Program-made: the position numbers and the translations under genes | From: Acidocella sp. | GTDB taxonomy: Bacteria > Pseudomonadota > Alphaproteobacteria > Acetobacterales > Acetobacteraceae | Assembly (NCBI GenBank): GCA_027308685.1 | Contig: DAIDEE010000012.1 | Coordinates: forward strand, 1 to 64,000 | DNA: 64,000 nucleotides | Direction of reading: 5' to 3' | Shown: positions 16,716 to 26,639 of the stretch, in pieces | How the letters are laid out: each line of letters begins with the position of its first letter | Position numbering within the stretch: position 1 is the first letter of the stretch | The notes under the pieces: generated by a model | What the model was told of the DNA's origin: nothing | The model's database searches: none | What the model saw: only the letters and a program-made list of their open reading frames with translations

Positions 16716-19700
16716 TTAGAACTTAATGCGCAGGCCCGCTTCGCCGGTCTGGTCGCTCCAGTTGCCCGAGATATGGGCGGTGTAGGTGGCGTAGAGTGAC
16801 CAGTAGTTGCGGCTGGCGGAGATGCCCGCCGAGATCAGCGCATCGCCTGCATCCAGCTTGTTGTAGGCGGTGGCGTAGTTGGTCGGTACACCGCTGGAGA
16901 AGGTGATGGTGGTGGGCCGGCCGCGGTCGGCGGCTTCGTATTCGAAGCCCAGCAGCAGGTCGGGGGAGATCACCACATTCGAGGCGGTGACGAAGGTCTC
17001 GCTCGCCCGTGCCGAAATGTACGGCAGCACGCTGGTGTAAGATGCCAGGCGGCCCTTAACAGCCAGCGGGCCCAGCAAGCCGCTGGTATTCTCGCTGAAG
17101 TTGGTGCCATTCACGCTGGCGACCTTGATGCCAGCCGCCGGGGCGATATCAACCGCGCCTAACTCAACATGGGTGCTGCCCTGCAAGCCGGCGTTGAAGA
17201 TGCCGACATTGTTGCTCTCACTGAAGCTGTCGCCCAGCCCGTCAGACCGCGTGGTCTTGTTGGAGGCGAAACCATAACCCACCACGCCCGCCAGCGTGAA
17301 GCTGCCCAGCGGTTGCGAGGCATATAGCGCGATGCGGGTAGTGCTCAGGTTGCCTGTGCCACCGGCTTTGTCGGACAGGCTGGTCTGGTCGAACCCGACC
17401 GCAAAGCCCAACCGCGTTCCGGCGGTGCCCACCGGGGTATCAACCCCCGCCAGGAAGCCGGCGCTGTTGTTGTTGTAAGCCGGTGCGCCGTTCGAGGCAT
17501 CGACATGGTCGAGCGAGCCGGTGGCTTCGATCCAGCCGCCGCGGCCACAGAACACGCTGGCCAGGGTGTTGGCGATCTGGCTGCCGTTAGAGGTCATGCC
17601 GCCCATGGTGCTGCCGGCCATTTGACTTTGCGCCGGCGCCTGCACGTTGCAGGCCGGGTCGGCGTTTGAGCCGCCTTCGGTGGCTTTATCCAAAATGGTG
17701 CCGGTGGCGTTCTGGGTGTTCTGCGCCAGCGACTGCTGCTGTTCAGAGAAGATCGATTGATCCGGCAGGCTCACTGAGAACGGCGAGAGGATGCTCAACA
17801 CCACCGAGGGGTCGACATTATAAAGCGTGGTGAGGTCGTTCACATTCGGCACAGTAGCATACACCACGTTGTTGAAGGTGGTGGGGATGCTGTTGGTCGA
17901 GGTCAGGTAGGTATAGGTTTTCACGCCGTAAATACCAGGTGCGAACACGTACTTCACGGTGCCGGTGAGATTAGCCGTGCCGGTAATGTTAAATTGCGAA
18001 CTGATGGCCGGGGTGACGAGCACAACATAGGTGCTGTTAGGCTCCATGGTGAAGTTGCCGTTCAACGTCAGCGGGGCGCTGGTAGCACCACCGCCAGTGA
18101 TGAAGCCTGGCTCGAAGGTGCCGTAGTTATACACATTAGGGATTTGCCAGCTACCCGAAGCTGCCCAGTTCGCGCCGCTGGCCACAGTCAGCGTACTACC
18201 CGCGCCAAAGTTGGCGATGGTGTTGGACATGCTGTCCATACCCTCGAGCGTGATGCTGTTGTTATAGTTTCCGCCGTAAATAGTACCCACCAGCACCGAG
18301 CCGGTATCCAGGATCAGGCTGTTGTAGTTGTTCTCAAGGTCAATCGCATTACCGCCATTGGTGCTGGCGATGGTGCCCATGTTGATGATGGTGGTGCCTT
18401 GGTCAGCGATGTAAACGCCGGTGTGACCCGAGATGGTGCCAGAGTTGGTCAGCGTGCCGATAGTGTAATTGCTATTTCCGGAAGACGAGGCATAAACACC
18501 GTAGGAACTACCGCTGATGACGCCATTATTGGTCAACTGCGGCATGTTGCCGTAGTTGTAAATGCCGTCGGAGCCACCGATGATTTTGCCGCCTGCATTG
18601 TTGGTGAGGCTAAAAATGGTCCCGTTGTCGTTATATATGCCATCATTGAGGCTAGAAATCGTCCCGCTATTGGTCAAAATACCAATCGAGCCGTAGTAGT
18701 TATAGATCCCTGAATTGCCGCTACTAATAACACCACCAGCGTTATTCGTCAGCACACCAATGGTGCTAGAATCATTGTAAATGCCATATCTCTGCACACC
18801 AATAATGCTGCCGCTATTAGCGAGCGTGCCAATGGTGGCACCGTAGAAATTTTTGATACCATCGTAATGGCCGATGATGGTGCCGCCTGCATTATTGGTC
18901 AGCGTGCCGATGCTGGCGCCGTACCAGTTACCCAAACCGGCATCATAACCACTAATCGTACCATTATTGGTTATCTGACCAATGGTCGCGCCGAGGTTGT
19001 TATAGAGGCCAGTATAGCTGGTGCCGGTAATCACACCGTTGTTGGCGAGGCTGGCAATCGAGCCAATATAACCACAGCAGCGCGTACTATTCACGACACC
19101 ATATTCACCGCCGATAATGGTACCGCCAAGGTTATTGGTCAGCGTGTTGATGGTGCCTGCGTTGTAGATACCATCAAATCTGCTGCCAGAGATCGTGCCG
19201 CTGTTGGTGAAGCTGGTGATCGAGCCATAGTTATACGCACCGGTGTAACCGCCATGAATGACGGCGCCGGCATTGTTGGTCAATGTACCGATGACAGCGC
19301 TGCTATATTCACTGCCGACACCATATTCGCCACCCAAAATGGTACTCGAATTGGTCAGCGTGCCGATGGTGCCGTAGTCATTATAAATACCGGCGTAATT
19401 GGTGCCAATAATCGTCCCGCTATTGCTCAGCGTGCCGATGCTCCCACTATAATTGTAAACACCGTAGCTGCCACCAATGATGCTGCCAGTCGTTAGGTTA
19501 GCTAATACGCCGATGGTGCCACCATCGTTGTAAATGCCATTGTAATAAGTGAAAAAGTTATTAATCAAACCGCTATTGGAAATCGCCCCGATCGACCCAC
19601 GATTAGTGATGCCATCAAAGCCACCCGAAATAGTGCCGCTATTGCTGACGGCGTTGATAGAACCAAGGTTGAATACACCGGTATTCCCGCCGTTCACCAA

Positions 19701-21344
19701 GCCGCTGTTGGTCAGCGTACCAATGCTGCCATACCAAGTGGAAGACGAGCTGAACGAACCATTGGCGATGCCGATGGTGCCACCCGTAATGGTGCCGCCC
19801 GCATTATTGGTCAGCGTGTCGATCAGGGCATTCTGGTTGTAAACCCCAGCGAAATATTGTGCCGTGATGGTGCCGCTATTAGTGAGGGTGCCGATGACGC
19901 CGCCAAATTCATTATGCACACCGAAGCTGACACCCGAGATGGTGCCCGTGCCAAGGTTGGTCAGCGTGCCAATATTGCCGCCGTAGTTGCGCAACGCGCT
20001 GTCCAGCACGGTAGAGTCCGCAATCAGACCGGCATTGGTGAGCTGGCTGATGCTGCCGTAAAAATTATAAACGCCATTTTGCGCGCCAAAAATAGTGCCT
20101 CCAGCCTGGTTGCTGAGGGTGCCGATGCTGGCAAAATTATTATTGATGCCAGACACAGTACCAATGATAGTGCCGCCACCGAGGTTGGTGATGGTGCCGA
20201 TGGTACCGTCATTCTGGATGCCGTTATCACTAAAGCCAATAATGGTGCCACTATTGCTGATGGCGGCAATTGATGACGAATAGGTGTTGTAAACACCGGT
20301 ATAACCACCGGCGATGGTGCCGGAGTTGCTAAGACTGCCGATATAACCAGGTGAATTACCCGAGGAAGTGCTGCCATTCGCGACACCGTACTTGCCGCCG
20401 TAAATACCTCCGGAATTTGACAATACGCTGATTGTTCCTGCAATTCCATGGCTGGTACTGACACCAACGCCGATCGAACCACCATATATTAGGCCGCTAC
20501 TGGTATTGATTAACGTACCGATGCTGCCAGTGTCATAAACACCGTTGCGGGCTGAACCGATAGTGCCGCTGTTGCTGAGTAGCTTGAGCGATGTATCGTT
20601 ATTAATGCCGCTGGAACCGCCATAGATCGTACCGCCAGAAAGGTTATTAATGGTCCCGATCAGACCATTATTCGTAATACCTTCATAATAGCCATAAATG
20701 GACCCACTATTGGTCAGATTTCCAATGGTGCCGCCATCATTATAAATACCAGTAAATTCAATCCCGACGATGGTGCCGCTGTTGGAGAGCGATGCGATCG
20801 TTCCCTGGTTATACACCCCGGTTTGTGCGCCCAGAATGGTTCCGCCATTATTGGCCAGCGAGCCGATGAAATTGGCGTTATACACCCCAGCGATGCTGGA
20901 GCCAAAGATGGTGCCGGTATTGGTGAGGCCAAAAATAGTGCCGTTATTGTAAACGCCGCCGGAATTACCGATGATAGTGCCATTGTCGATCAAAGCGACA
21001 ATGGTGCCATCGTTCAAAATACCAGCGGACTGGACTACGGTGTAATCGCTGTTCACATCGCCGCCCGCGATGATCGAGACCAAGGGGGTTGAGTTACCGG
21101 TCAAATTATAAATGGCCGGAGCCCCGGTCAGCAGCGCTCCGTTGTCAATAACTAGGCCAAGGCCAGGCGCGATAATTTCCGGGTTGGGGTAGGTGCCGGC
21201 CACCACGGTCACAACCTGCGCCTGTGCCGCTCTGGGCCCCACCAGCACATTTGCTGCGATCAGCGAAACGCCACACAATAAGAATTTTTGAAAATATGCC
21301 AGCCCGGCCTTGTTTGTGGCATTATCGGTGGCTTCATAAGACAT
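16716..21344 (-). CDS. Autotransporter adhesin with long GTI/GI-rich beta-helix passenger
   Basis: The protein has 1542 residues from ATG 21344, which has GGGAG 6 nt upstream. An extended signal peptide covers about 1-42 (FLLCGVSLIAANVLVGPRAAQA). Residues of roughly 50-1080 consist of degenerate repeats with a period of about 20-27 residues built on GTLTNSGTIxG and GIYNxGTI, forming a right-handed beta-helix. A linker rich in T and N leads to a C-terminal autotransporter beta-barrel (about 1270-1542) starting near RGGWIEATGSLDHVDAS and ending GLRIKF with the terminal aromatic residue. The barrel exports the passenger to the cell surface. The gene is monocistronic and lies between two Hint-protein genes. 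Passenger ligand is unknown. Confidence 0.92.
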   Translation of the reverse strand: MSYEATDNATNKAGLAYFQKFLLCGVSLIAANVLVGPRAAQAQVVTVVAGTYPNPEIIAPGLGLVIDNGALLTGAPAIYNLTGNSTPLVSIIAGGDVNSDYTVVQSAGILNDGTIVALIDNGTIIGNSGGVYNNGTIFGLTNTGTIFGSSIAGVYNANFIGSLANNGGTILGAQTGVYNQGTIASLSNSGTIVGIEFTGIYNDGGTIGNLTNSGSIYGYYEGITNNGLIGTINNLSGGTIYGGSSGINNDTSLKLLSNSGTIGSARNGVYDTGSIGTLINTSSGLIYGGSIGVGVSTSHGIAGTISVLSNSGGIYGGKYGVANGSTSSGNSPGYIGSLSNSGTIAGGYTGVYNTYSSSIAAISNSGTIIGFSDNGIQNDGTIGTITNLGGGTIIGTVSGINNNFASIGTLSNQAGGTIFGAQNGVYNFYGSISQLTNAGLIADSTVLDSALRNYGGNIGTLTNLGTGTISGVSFGVHNEFGGVIGTLTNSGTITAQYFAGVYNQNALIDTLTNNAGGTITGGTIGIANGSFSSSSTWYGSIGTLTNSGLVNGGNTGVFNLGSINAVSNSGTISGGFDGITNRGSIGAISNSGLINNFFTYYNGIYNDGGTIGVLANLTTGSIIGGSYGVYNYSGSIGTLSNSGTIIGTNYAGIYNDYGTIGTLTNSSTILGGEYGVGSEYSSAVIGTLTNNAGAVIHGGYTGAYNYGSITSFTNSGTISGSRFDGIYNAGTINTLTNNLGGTIIGGEYGVVNSTRCCGYIGSIASLANNGVITGTSYTGLYNNLGATIGQITNNGTISGYDAGLGNWYGASIGTLTNNAGGTIIGHYDGIKNFYGATIGTLANSGSIIGVQRYGIYNDSSTIGVLTNNAGGVISSGNSGIYNYYGSIGILTNSGTISSLNDGIYNDNGTIFSLTNNAGGKIIGGSDGIYNYGNMPQLTNNGVISGSSYGVYASSSGNSNYTIGTLTNSGTISGHTGVYIADQGTTIINMGTIASTNGGNAIDLENNYNSLILDTGSVLVGTIYGGNYNNSITLEGMDSMSNTIANFGAGSTLTVASGANWAASGSWQIPNVYNYGTFEPGFITGGGATSAPLTLNGNFTMEPNSTYVVLVTPAISSQFNITGTANLTGTVKYVFAPGIYGVKTYTYLTSTNSIPTTFNNVVYATVPNVNDLTTLYNVDPSVVLSILSPFSVSLPDQSIFSEQQQSLAQNTQNATGTILDKATEGGSNADPACNVQAPAQSQMAGSTMGGMTSNGSQIANTLASVFCGRGGWIEATGSLDHVDASNGAPAYNNNSAGFLAGVDTPVGTAGTRLGFAVGFDQTSLSDKAGGTGNLSTTRIALYASQPLGSFTLAGVVGYGFASNKTTRSDGLGDSFSESNNVGIFNAGLQGSTHVELGAVDIAPAAGIKVASVNGTNFSENTSGLLGPLAVKGRLASYTSVLPYISARASETFVTASNVVISPDLLLGFEYEAADRGRPTTITFSSGVPTNYATAYNKLDAGDALISAGISASRNYWSLYATYTAHISGNWSDQTGEAGLRIKF
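18240..21060 (-). repeat. Coding repeat array in the autotransporter passenger
   Basis: About 40 imperfect units of 60-80 bp encode the GTLTNSGTI-type turns of the passenger. Units differ in length and sequence but keep the Asn-Ser/Asn-Gly-Thr-Ile core. Because the repeats are coding and imperfect, recombination between them could change passenger length. They are not CRISPR repeats. Confidence 0.8.
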
Positions 21345-21626
21345 GGTATTCTCCCAGTTCATTGAAGGCAGTCAACGTAACAACGGTTGTAACTGTTGCT
21401 AATGTGAATACAATATTACGTGATCGCACCTTACCTTTCAACATAAAACAGCATGATTTCGGGTACGTTTTGTATTTAGGTTATGAATTTGCAACAAGGA
21501 AACACAACAGGTATGAAAAAATCAGCAAATTCAAGGACTTTTTACACGGCCACAACTTATACGTGTACTGTACTGCGTGGTTTCCCGGCCGGTGGATAAT
21601 ATAACAACTCACGATAGGGGCCTGAA

Positions 21627-22514
21627 ATGACGGAACGCCAGCCTGACGAGACGAGGCGCATTGCGGTTCATGGCCATGAGGTGGTGGCTTATAGCTATGG
21701 CAGCGGGCCGGAGGTGGTATTTTGCCTCAACGGCGGTCCTGGCTTGCCCTGCGACTATGTAAGGGATTCGCACTCAATGCTGGCGGACCACGGGTACCGG
21801 GTGGTGGCGTTCGACCAATTGGGTTGCGGCAAATCCGACCGGCCGAAGGATCCGGCTTTATGGACCCTGGATCGTTACGTTGAAGAGGTGGAAATTGTCC
21901 GCAACGCCCTTGGCTTGGGGGTGGTGCACCTGCTCGGGCAATCCTGGGGCACCTGGCTGGGGATTGAATATGCGCTGACCTACCCAAACGCTTTCAAATC
22001 CTTGATTTTGGCTGATGGCGCCGCCAACATCCCGCATCTGGTCACCGAGCTGGAACGCCTGCGCGGCGCTCTCGGGGCGGAGACTGTTGCCATGATGCAG
22101 CGGCATGAAGCCGAGGGCACCATCGACCACCCGGAATATAAGGGCGCGGTGGATGTGCTGAATTATCGTCATGTTTGCCGGCTGCAAGTATGGCCGGATG
22201 CAGTGCAACGCTCATTGAACGACTGGAATATGGACCCCTACATGGCTATCCAGGGTCCCAATGAGTTTTGTTACACCGGCACGATCAAGGACTGGAACCG
22301 GGTGGATGACTTGTGCAAAATAACTCAACCGGCGTTAGTTATGTGCGGGTTGCATGACGAACTCACCCCCGCTTGCTCAAGGCTGATCCATCAGGCGTTG
22401 CCAGATAGCCGGATCAAGGTCTTTCCCAACAGCTCACACTTGCCATTTTGGGAGGAACCGGGGCCATATTTTGCAACGCTGCGCGGCTTCCTGGATACGC
22501 ATCGCAGCCCGTAA
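21627..22514 (+). CDS. Alpha/beta hydrolase of the proline iminopeptidase (S33) family
   Basis: The protein has 295 residues; AGGGGC lies 8-9 nt before the ATG. The oxyanion motif LNGGPGLP is near 34-41, the nucleophile Ser is in GQSWGTWL near 110, Asp is in GLHDELTP, and the catalytic His is in NSSHLPFWEEP near the C-terminus. HGGPG-type motifs and the order of segments place it with tricorn-interacting-factor F1-like and proline iminopeptidases, which release N-terminal residues from peptides. Amide or epoxide hydrolase activity is an alternative. It has no signal peptide. It lies 36 bp before a fumarylacetoacetate-hydrolase-family gene on the same strand, so both may act on one catabolic substrate. 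Both genes sit between surface-protein genes. Confidence 0.82.
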   Translation: MTERQPDETRRIAVHGHEVVAYSYGSGPEVVFCLNGGPGLPCDYVRDSHSMLADHGYRVVAFDQLGCGKSDRPKDPALWTLDRYVEEVEIVRNALGLGVVHLLGQSWGTWLGIEYALTYPNAFKSLILADGAANIPHLVTELERLRGALGAETVAMMQRHEAEGTIDHPEYKGAVDVLNYRHVCRLQVWPDAVQRSLNDWNMDPYMAIQGPNEFCYTGTIKDWNRVDDLCKITQPALVMCGLHDELTPACSRLIHQALPDSRIKVFPNSSHLPFWEEPGPYFATLRGFLDTHRSP

Positions 22515-22550
22515 TTATGAGGGCCAACCATAACCCCAAGGAGTACCACC

Positions 22551-23399
22551 ATGCGATTAGCCAGCTTTTATCACGCCGGCCGTGCCAGTTGGGGGACAGT
22601 GAACGGTGATGCCGTTTTTGACGCAGGTGCAGTCTTGTCCAGCACGTTGCCCACCCTCAAATCATTGCTTGCAACCGAGCATTATGCGGTGCTGCCGGGC
22701 GCTCTGCGCGAGGCGCCGCGGGTACCCCTTACCGAGATTCGTTGGCTGCCCGTGGTCCCGCTACCAGGCAAAATTATATGCGTAGGTGTGAATTACGAAG
22801 AGCACCGGCAGGAAACTGGCCGGGCTGCGGTTGCGTACCCCACTCTGTTCGCGCGCTATGCCTCCAGCCAGACCGGACACCGGCAGAATATTACCCAGCC
22901 CAAATCATCAATCGAGCTGGATTTTGAAGGTGAGTTGGCGGTGATTATCGGCCGTGCCGGGCGTTATATTAAAAAGTCCGACGCGATGGCGCATATCGCC
23001 GGGTTTGCCTGCTATAATGATGTCACCGTGCGGGACTTTCAGCGCCACACGTCGCAATTCACCCCCGGCAAGAATTTTGACGGCACAGGCGCGTTTGGCC
23101 CCTGGATGGTCACGCCCGACGAGATGGGGGTCATTGGCCCACAGCGCCTGCAAACCAGGCTGAACGGGCAGGTCGTGCAGCAGGCGCAACTGGATCAGAT
23201 GATCTTCGATATTCCCGCCCAGATCGAATATATTTCAATGTTCACCCAGCTTGAGCCGGGCGATGTTATCGTAACCGGCACCCCGGGCGGGGTAGGTGCG
23301 CGCCGCACCCCGCCACTCTGGATGAAACCCGGTGACGTGGTGGAGGTCGAGATCGAAAATGTCGGCGTGCTGCGCAATCAGGTCATTGCCGAGGTCTGA
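22551..23399 (+). CDS. Fumarylacetoacetate hydrolase family protein
   Basis: The protein has 282 residues, with AAGGAG about 8 nt before the ATG. Family motifs are clear: PLPGKIICVGVNYEEH, the metal-binding Glu pair and Asp in ELDFEGELAVIIG and CYNDVTVRD, KNFDGTGAFGPW, and the closing GDVIVTGTPGGVG with MKPGDVVEVEIENVG. These enzymes hydrolyse or decarboxylate C-C bonds of 2,4-dioxo acids with a bound Mg or Mn ion (FAHD1, 2-hydroxyhepta-2,4-diene-1,7-dioate isomerase and similar). The exact reaction cannot be read from sequence. It is probably co-transcribed with the upstream hydrolase, and converges with the Hint gene 6 bp away. Confidence 0.88.
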   Translation: MRLASFYHAGRASWGTVNGDAVFDAGAVLSSTLPTLKSLLATEHYAVLPGALREAPRVPLTEIRWLPVVPLPGKIICVGVNYEEHRQETGRAAVAYPTLFARYASSQTGHRQNITQPKSSIELDFEGELAVIIGRAGRYIKKSDAMAHIAGFACYNDVTVRDFQRHTSQFTPGKNFDGTGAFGPWMVTPDEMGVIGPQRLQTRLNGQVVQQAQLDQMIFDIPAQIEYISMFTQLEPGDVIVTGTPGGVGARRTPPLWMKPGDVVEVEIENVGVLRNQVIAEV

Positions 23400-23405
23400 C
23401 CCCGG

Positions 23406-26400
23406 TTAAGCCGCTTGCGCCCACCGCACCGCCTGTCCGTTAATGGCAACCTCCAGCACCGCCCGGCCATGATAGGCGGGCAGGGCGATGCGGGTAGTGC
23501 CGTTGGTCCAGCGATGCCCGCTCTCCATGGCGTAAAAGCCCTCGTGGCGGTCATCATCCAGCGCAATGACATGGCGTGTACCATTGGCGACCAGTGTGAT
23601 GGCGGTCACAGCTAGGCCCAATGCCCGCCGGTCATCGGGTGAGGCTGAAATTTCCGCCGGTACGCCGGTAGCGCTGATGAGATCGACGCTGACAGCATTT
23701 GTCGGCAGCACAAACAGCAATTCACCGTCCATGACCTCGGGATTGATCAGCGTGTCGCCCAGCTTCACGGCCACGTCGATGTCGGCAGTGGTGGCAAAGC
23801 CAAGCGCTTGGGCACGGTCCAGCAATTTCTGACGGGTAGCGCACACCAATTCACCGTCGGCAAGCATCGGGGCGCAGGCTAGGGCGCGTGATTGCGCGGC
23901 GAAATCAGGGTGCAAGGAAACCGGTGCCGCATCGGATGCAAAATTGCCGCGGTTGGCCGAGTCCAGATACGTCTCAACTTCAAGCCCTTCCGCTAAAACC
24001 ACGTCATGCTGAGCTAATTCGATGTGATGATAGGTCACGAAGCGGGGGGGTTTTTCCTGGATAATCGTTACCCCGTTCACCAAGGTTTTGGCTTCGATCA
24101 AATGGCCGTCGATGAACAGCGCATGATCCGGCGAGAGGCGTAAATCGCGCTCAGGTAAACCTTCAGCAAACGCGCCTGCGATAATCCGCACTGGCTGGGC
24201 TTTTTCAGGGTTGGCGTGCCGGCTGAGATCAACCGTCCGCTGGCCCACCCAAATGATTTTTTGAGTGCTGCCATCGCGCGTTGTCAGCACGCTGTCGCCT
24301 ACGCCCAGGCTCTCCACGGCCCGATAGCCGTCGCCGGTGAGAATGCGGGTACCGGCGGCAAAGCAGGGCACATCGGCGATAACAATGCCAGCCGGGCTGT
24401 TGGACACGCTGAACGTGCCCGGCGGTGCCGAGGCGAAGGTTAGTTTATCAGTGTGGATGGTGCCGCTGACCGACGAAGTAACGGTGAGTGTCTCAATCCC
24501 GCCGCTGACCAGCGTGCTGAACGAGGTTTCAGTGCCGGGCAGCAAATTGGGGGAGAGCACAATTGTATCGAACGTGCCGAAGTTGGCGATGGTGCCGCCA
24601 AAACTGGCAGTGCCGGTGCCGGTTAAATCCAGCAGGTTCGGGTGTGCGCTGGTGCCGCCCGTGCCAAAATAGATCAGGTTGGTGTCAACGCCGATGGTGT
24701 TGGCAAGCGTAACTTCGCCACCGCCGCTGATGTTCAACGTCCCGGTGCCGGTCAATGCCGCACTATCGATCAACACGCTGTTGGTGCCCGCGATGTTGAT
24801 GGTGCCGCTATTGATCACGGGGCTGGTGCTGGTGATGGAGGCGGTACCGACCGAAATAATGACAGTCTCACCGGCGACGATGGATGATCCGGGGGCGAGA
24901 TGCCCGGCATATTTTGTAGGGTCTTCAAAGCTGCTGACAGCCCCGGCGCTACCAGTGAAGGTGAGTGGCGCTTCAATCACGGTCGCTGGGGTTTCGATAT
25001 TGACCCCGTTGATGCCCAGCAATGCCACGAAGGAGCCAGCTGAATAGCCGGTGCCGACATTCAGTTTGGTGGAAGCGGTAACATTGCCGGCCGCATTAAG
25101 CTCGGCAACGGTGAGCAGATTACCGGTATATGAAAGCGAAACCTGTGAGCCGAGCGCCACTGTCGGAAGTACGGCGCTGCCCAGCACAATATCATCGTTC
25201 AAACCAAAACCGGTGATAGTGCCGCCAAAGCCCAGTGTTGAGCCGGTAAGATCAAACGTATTAAGTGCCAGCGAGGTGCCGCCAGCACCAAACACCACAA
25301 CCTGGCCTGCATCTGTGCCGGTGGCGTTCGCCAGCGTGACACGACCGCCATTTTCGATGGTGATAAAACCGTTGCCGACCAGCGAGGTGGAGTCGATCAG
25401 CGCCGAATTGGAGACGATGATGGTACCGCTGTTGGTCTCGGTGATGCTGCTGGAAATTGAGGCGGTGCCAGCGGCAATAATAACGGTCTCACCGGCGGGG
25501 ATGAGCGTTCCGGCAGGGTTATTATAGGCCCACTTGGTACGGTCTTCAAAGCTGCTGATGATTCCAGCGGTACCGGTGAACGTCAGAGCATCGGCCGCGT
25601 TGATCGCGGGCACCTGAATATCAAGGCCTCCCGTGCTCAAAACAGAGCCGAAGGAGCTTAATAAATAACCGGTGCCTACATCGATGGTGACGGTGGTGGT
25701 CACCGTTCCGCCGCTGTTGAGTTCACCAACCGTCAGCAGGCTGCCCGAATATCCCAGCTTGGTGGCGCCAGTAATTCCAGCGATCTGGATGGTATCGCCA
25801 GCACCAAACCCGGCAACAGACCCGGCAAAGCTGTTATGATTGGCGATGGTCAGAAAATTATGCAGCGTGTCTGTAAAAATGACCTGCTGCGAGGCGTTAA
25901 CCGCGCCGAGTAAAGCCGCCGTGCCGCCGCCGCCGATTTCAATATAGCCATCCGGCGTACCGGCCGGATTGGCGACATTGGCACCATCTGAAATGGTTGA
26001 GCTGCTGGTAAATCTCCCCCCATCAACAACGATATAACCGGCATTACCAAAAGTGTTCGTTGAGCCTCTGCCGGGAGTTGCAACCGACACGTTTACCGAA
26101 GCGCCTGGCCCGGCCAGAATCTCGCCATAGTTGTAAAGCCCGTTAACGGTTTGCGCGCCACCGGTCTGGATCGTGATGTTGAGAGAATTGCCATTACCGG
26201 TGGCTTCGATCAACCCGAAATTATGGTTGACATATTGCGTTACGAGTGTGTCGGCGCCTGTAGCCGACAGCACCATATTCGCATCGTAATTTGTGGTGGG
26301 GGAGGAGGCTGCGGTCAGGTTTGCGATGTTGCCGAGCGTGGCGTGGCCCGCGAGATGACCAAATGCGACCCCCTGCACTGTTAATGCAGCACCGCTGGTG

Positions 26401-26639
26401 AGGGTGATAAACTGACCATCAACCTGTACATCTGTGTAAGCCACACCGTTTTGAGTGACGGTGATTATGTTGTTGGTGGCATTGAGCTCGGACAGCAGCG
26501 GTTGTGTGCCGGCGGAGCCAGGGATGGTGACTGATATTGTGCCCGTATTTGAGACAACAGGAACGACCCCGCCTGACCAGTTAGCTGTTGAGAACCAGCT
26601 TGAGGTACCCCCGTTTCCAGTCCATTTTGTGCCCGACAT
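23406..26639 (-). CDS. Hint-domain surface protein 2 (largest)
   Basis: The protein has 1077 residues; AAGG lies 8 nt before the ATG. The N-terminus repeats the W-x-G-x-x-x-x-x-W pattern (KWTGNGGTSSWFSTANW). Residues about 340-750 contain two tandem modules of some 190 residues, each beginning LTFTG-A-x-SSFED and holding AGETVII and GTASI. The Hint domain starts at C759 (CFAAGTRILTGDG). Block B is LSPDHALF, with Ser in place of Thr, followed by LAEGLEVETYLDSANRG. The C-terminal module carries DDRRALGLAV and HRWTNG. It shares its layout with the other two Hint proteins, but the passenger is different. No Sec signal peptide is evident, so an atypical export route is possible. Function unknown. 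Confidence 0.85.
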   Translation of the reverse strand: MSGTKWTGNGGTSSWFSTANWSGGVVPVVSNTGTISVTIPGSAGTQPLLSELNATNNIITVTQNGVAYTDVQVDGQFITLTSGAALTVQGVAFGHLAGHATLGNIANLTAASSPTTNYDANMVLSATGADTLVTQYVNHNFGLIEATGNGNSLNITIQTGGAQTVNGLYNYGEILAGPGASVNVSVATPGRGSTNTFGNAGYIVVDGGRFTSSSTISDGANVANPAGTPDGYIEIGGGGTAALLGAVNASQQVIFTDTLHNFLTIANHNSFAGSVAGFGAGDTIQIAGITGATKLGYSGSLLTVGELNSGGTVTTTVTIDVGTGYLLSSFGSVLSTGGLDIQVPAINAADALTFTGTAGIISSFEDRTKWAYNNPAGTLIPAGETVIIAAGTASISSSITETNSGTIIVSNSALIDSTSLVGNGFITIENGGRVTLANATGTDAGQVVVFGAGGTSLALNTFDLTGSTLGFGGTITGFGLNDDIVLGSAVLPTVALGSQVSLSYTGNLLTVAELNAAGNVTASTKLNVGTGYSAGSFVALLGINGVNIETPATVIEAPLTFTGSAGAVSSFEDPTKYAGHLAPGSSIVAGETVIISVGTASITSTSPVINSGTINIAGTNSVLIDSAALTGTGTLNISGGGEVTLANTIGVDTNLIYFGTGGTSAHPNLLDLTGTGTASFGGTIANFGTFDTIVLSPNLLPGTETSFSTLVSGGIETLTVTSSVSGTIHTDKLTFASAPPGTFSVSNSPAGIVIADVPCFAAGTRILTGDGYRAVESLGVGDSVLTTRDGSTQKIIWVGQRTVDLSRHANPEKAQPVRIIAGAFAEGLPERDLRLSPDHALFIDGHLIEAKTLVNGVTIIQEKPPRFVTYHHIELAQHDVVLAEGLEVETYLDSANRGNFASDAAPVSLHPDFAAQSRALACAPMLADGELVCATRQKLLDRAQALGFATTADIDVAVKLGDTLINPEVMDGELLFVLPTNAVSVDLISATGVPAEISASPDDRRALGLAVTAITLVANGTRHVIALDDDRHEGFYAMESGHRWTNGTTRIALPAYHGRAVLEVAINGQAVRWAQAA

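Noticed and set aside
17994-20273. Long plus-strand open frames (for example 17994-18713, 18867-19496, 19857-20273)
   Set aside because: They are antisense shadows of the repetitive passenger of the autotransporter and have no family features or ribosome sites.
18300-21060. Regularly repeated short units resembling a CRISPR array or satellite
   Set aside because: Units are imperfect, in frame, and encode the beta-helix turns of the autotransporter; there are no unique spacers between identical repeats.
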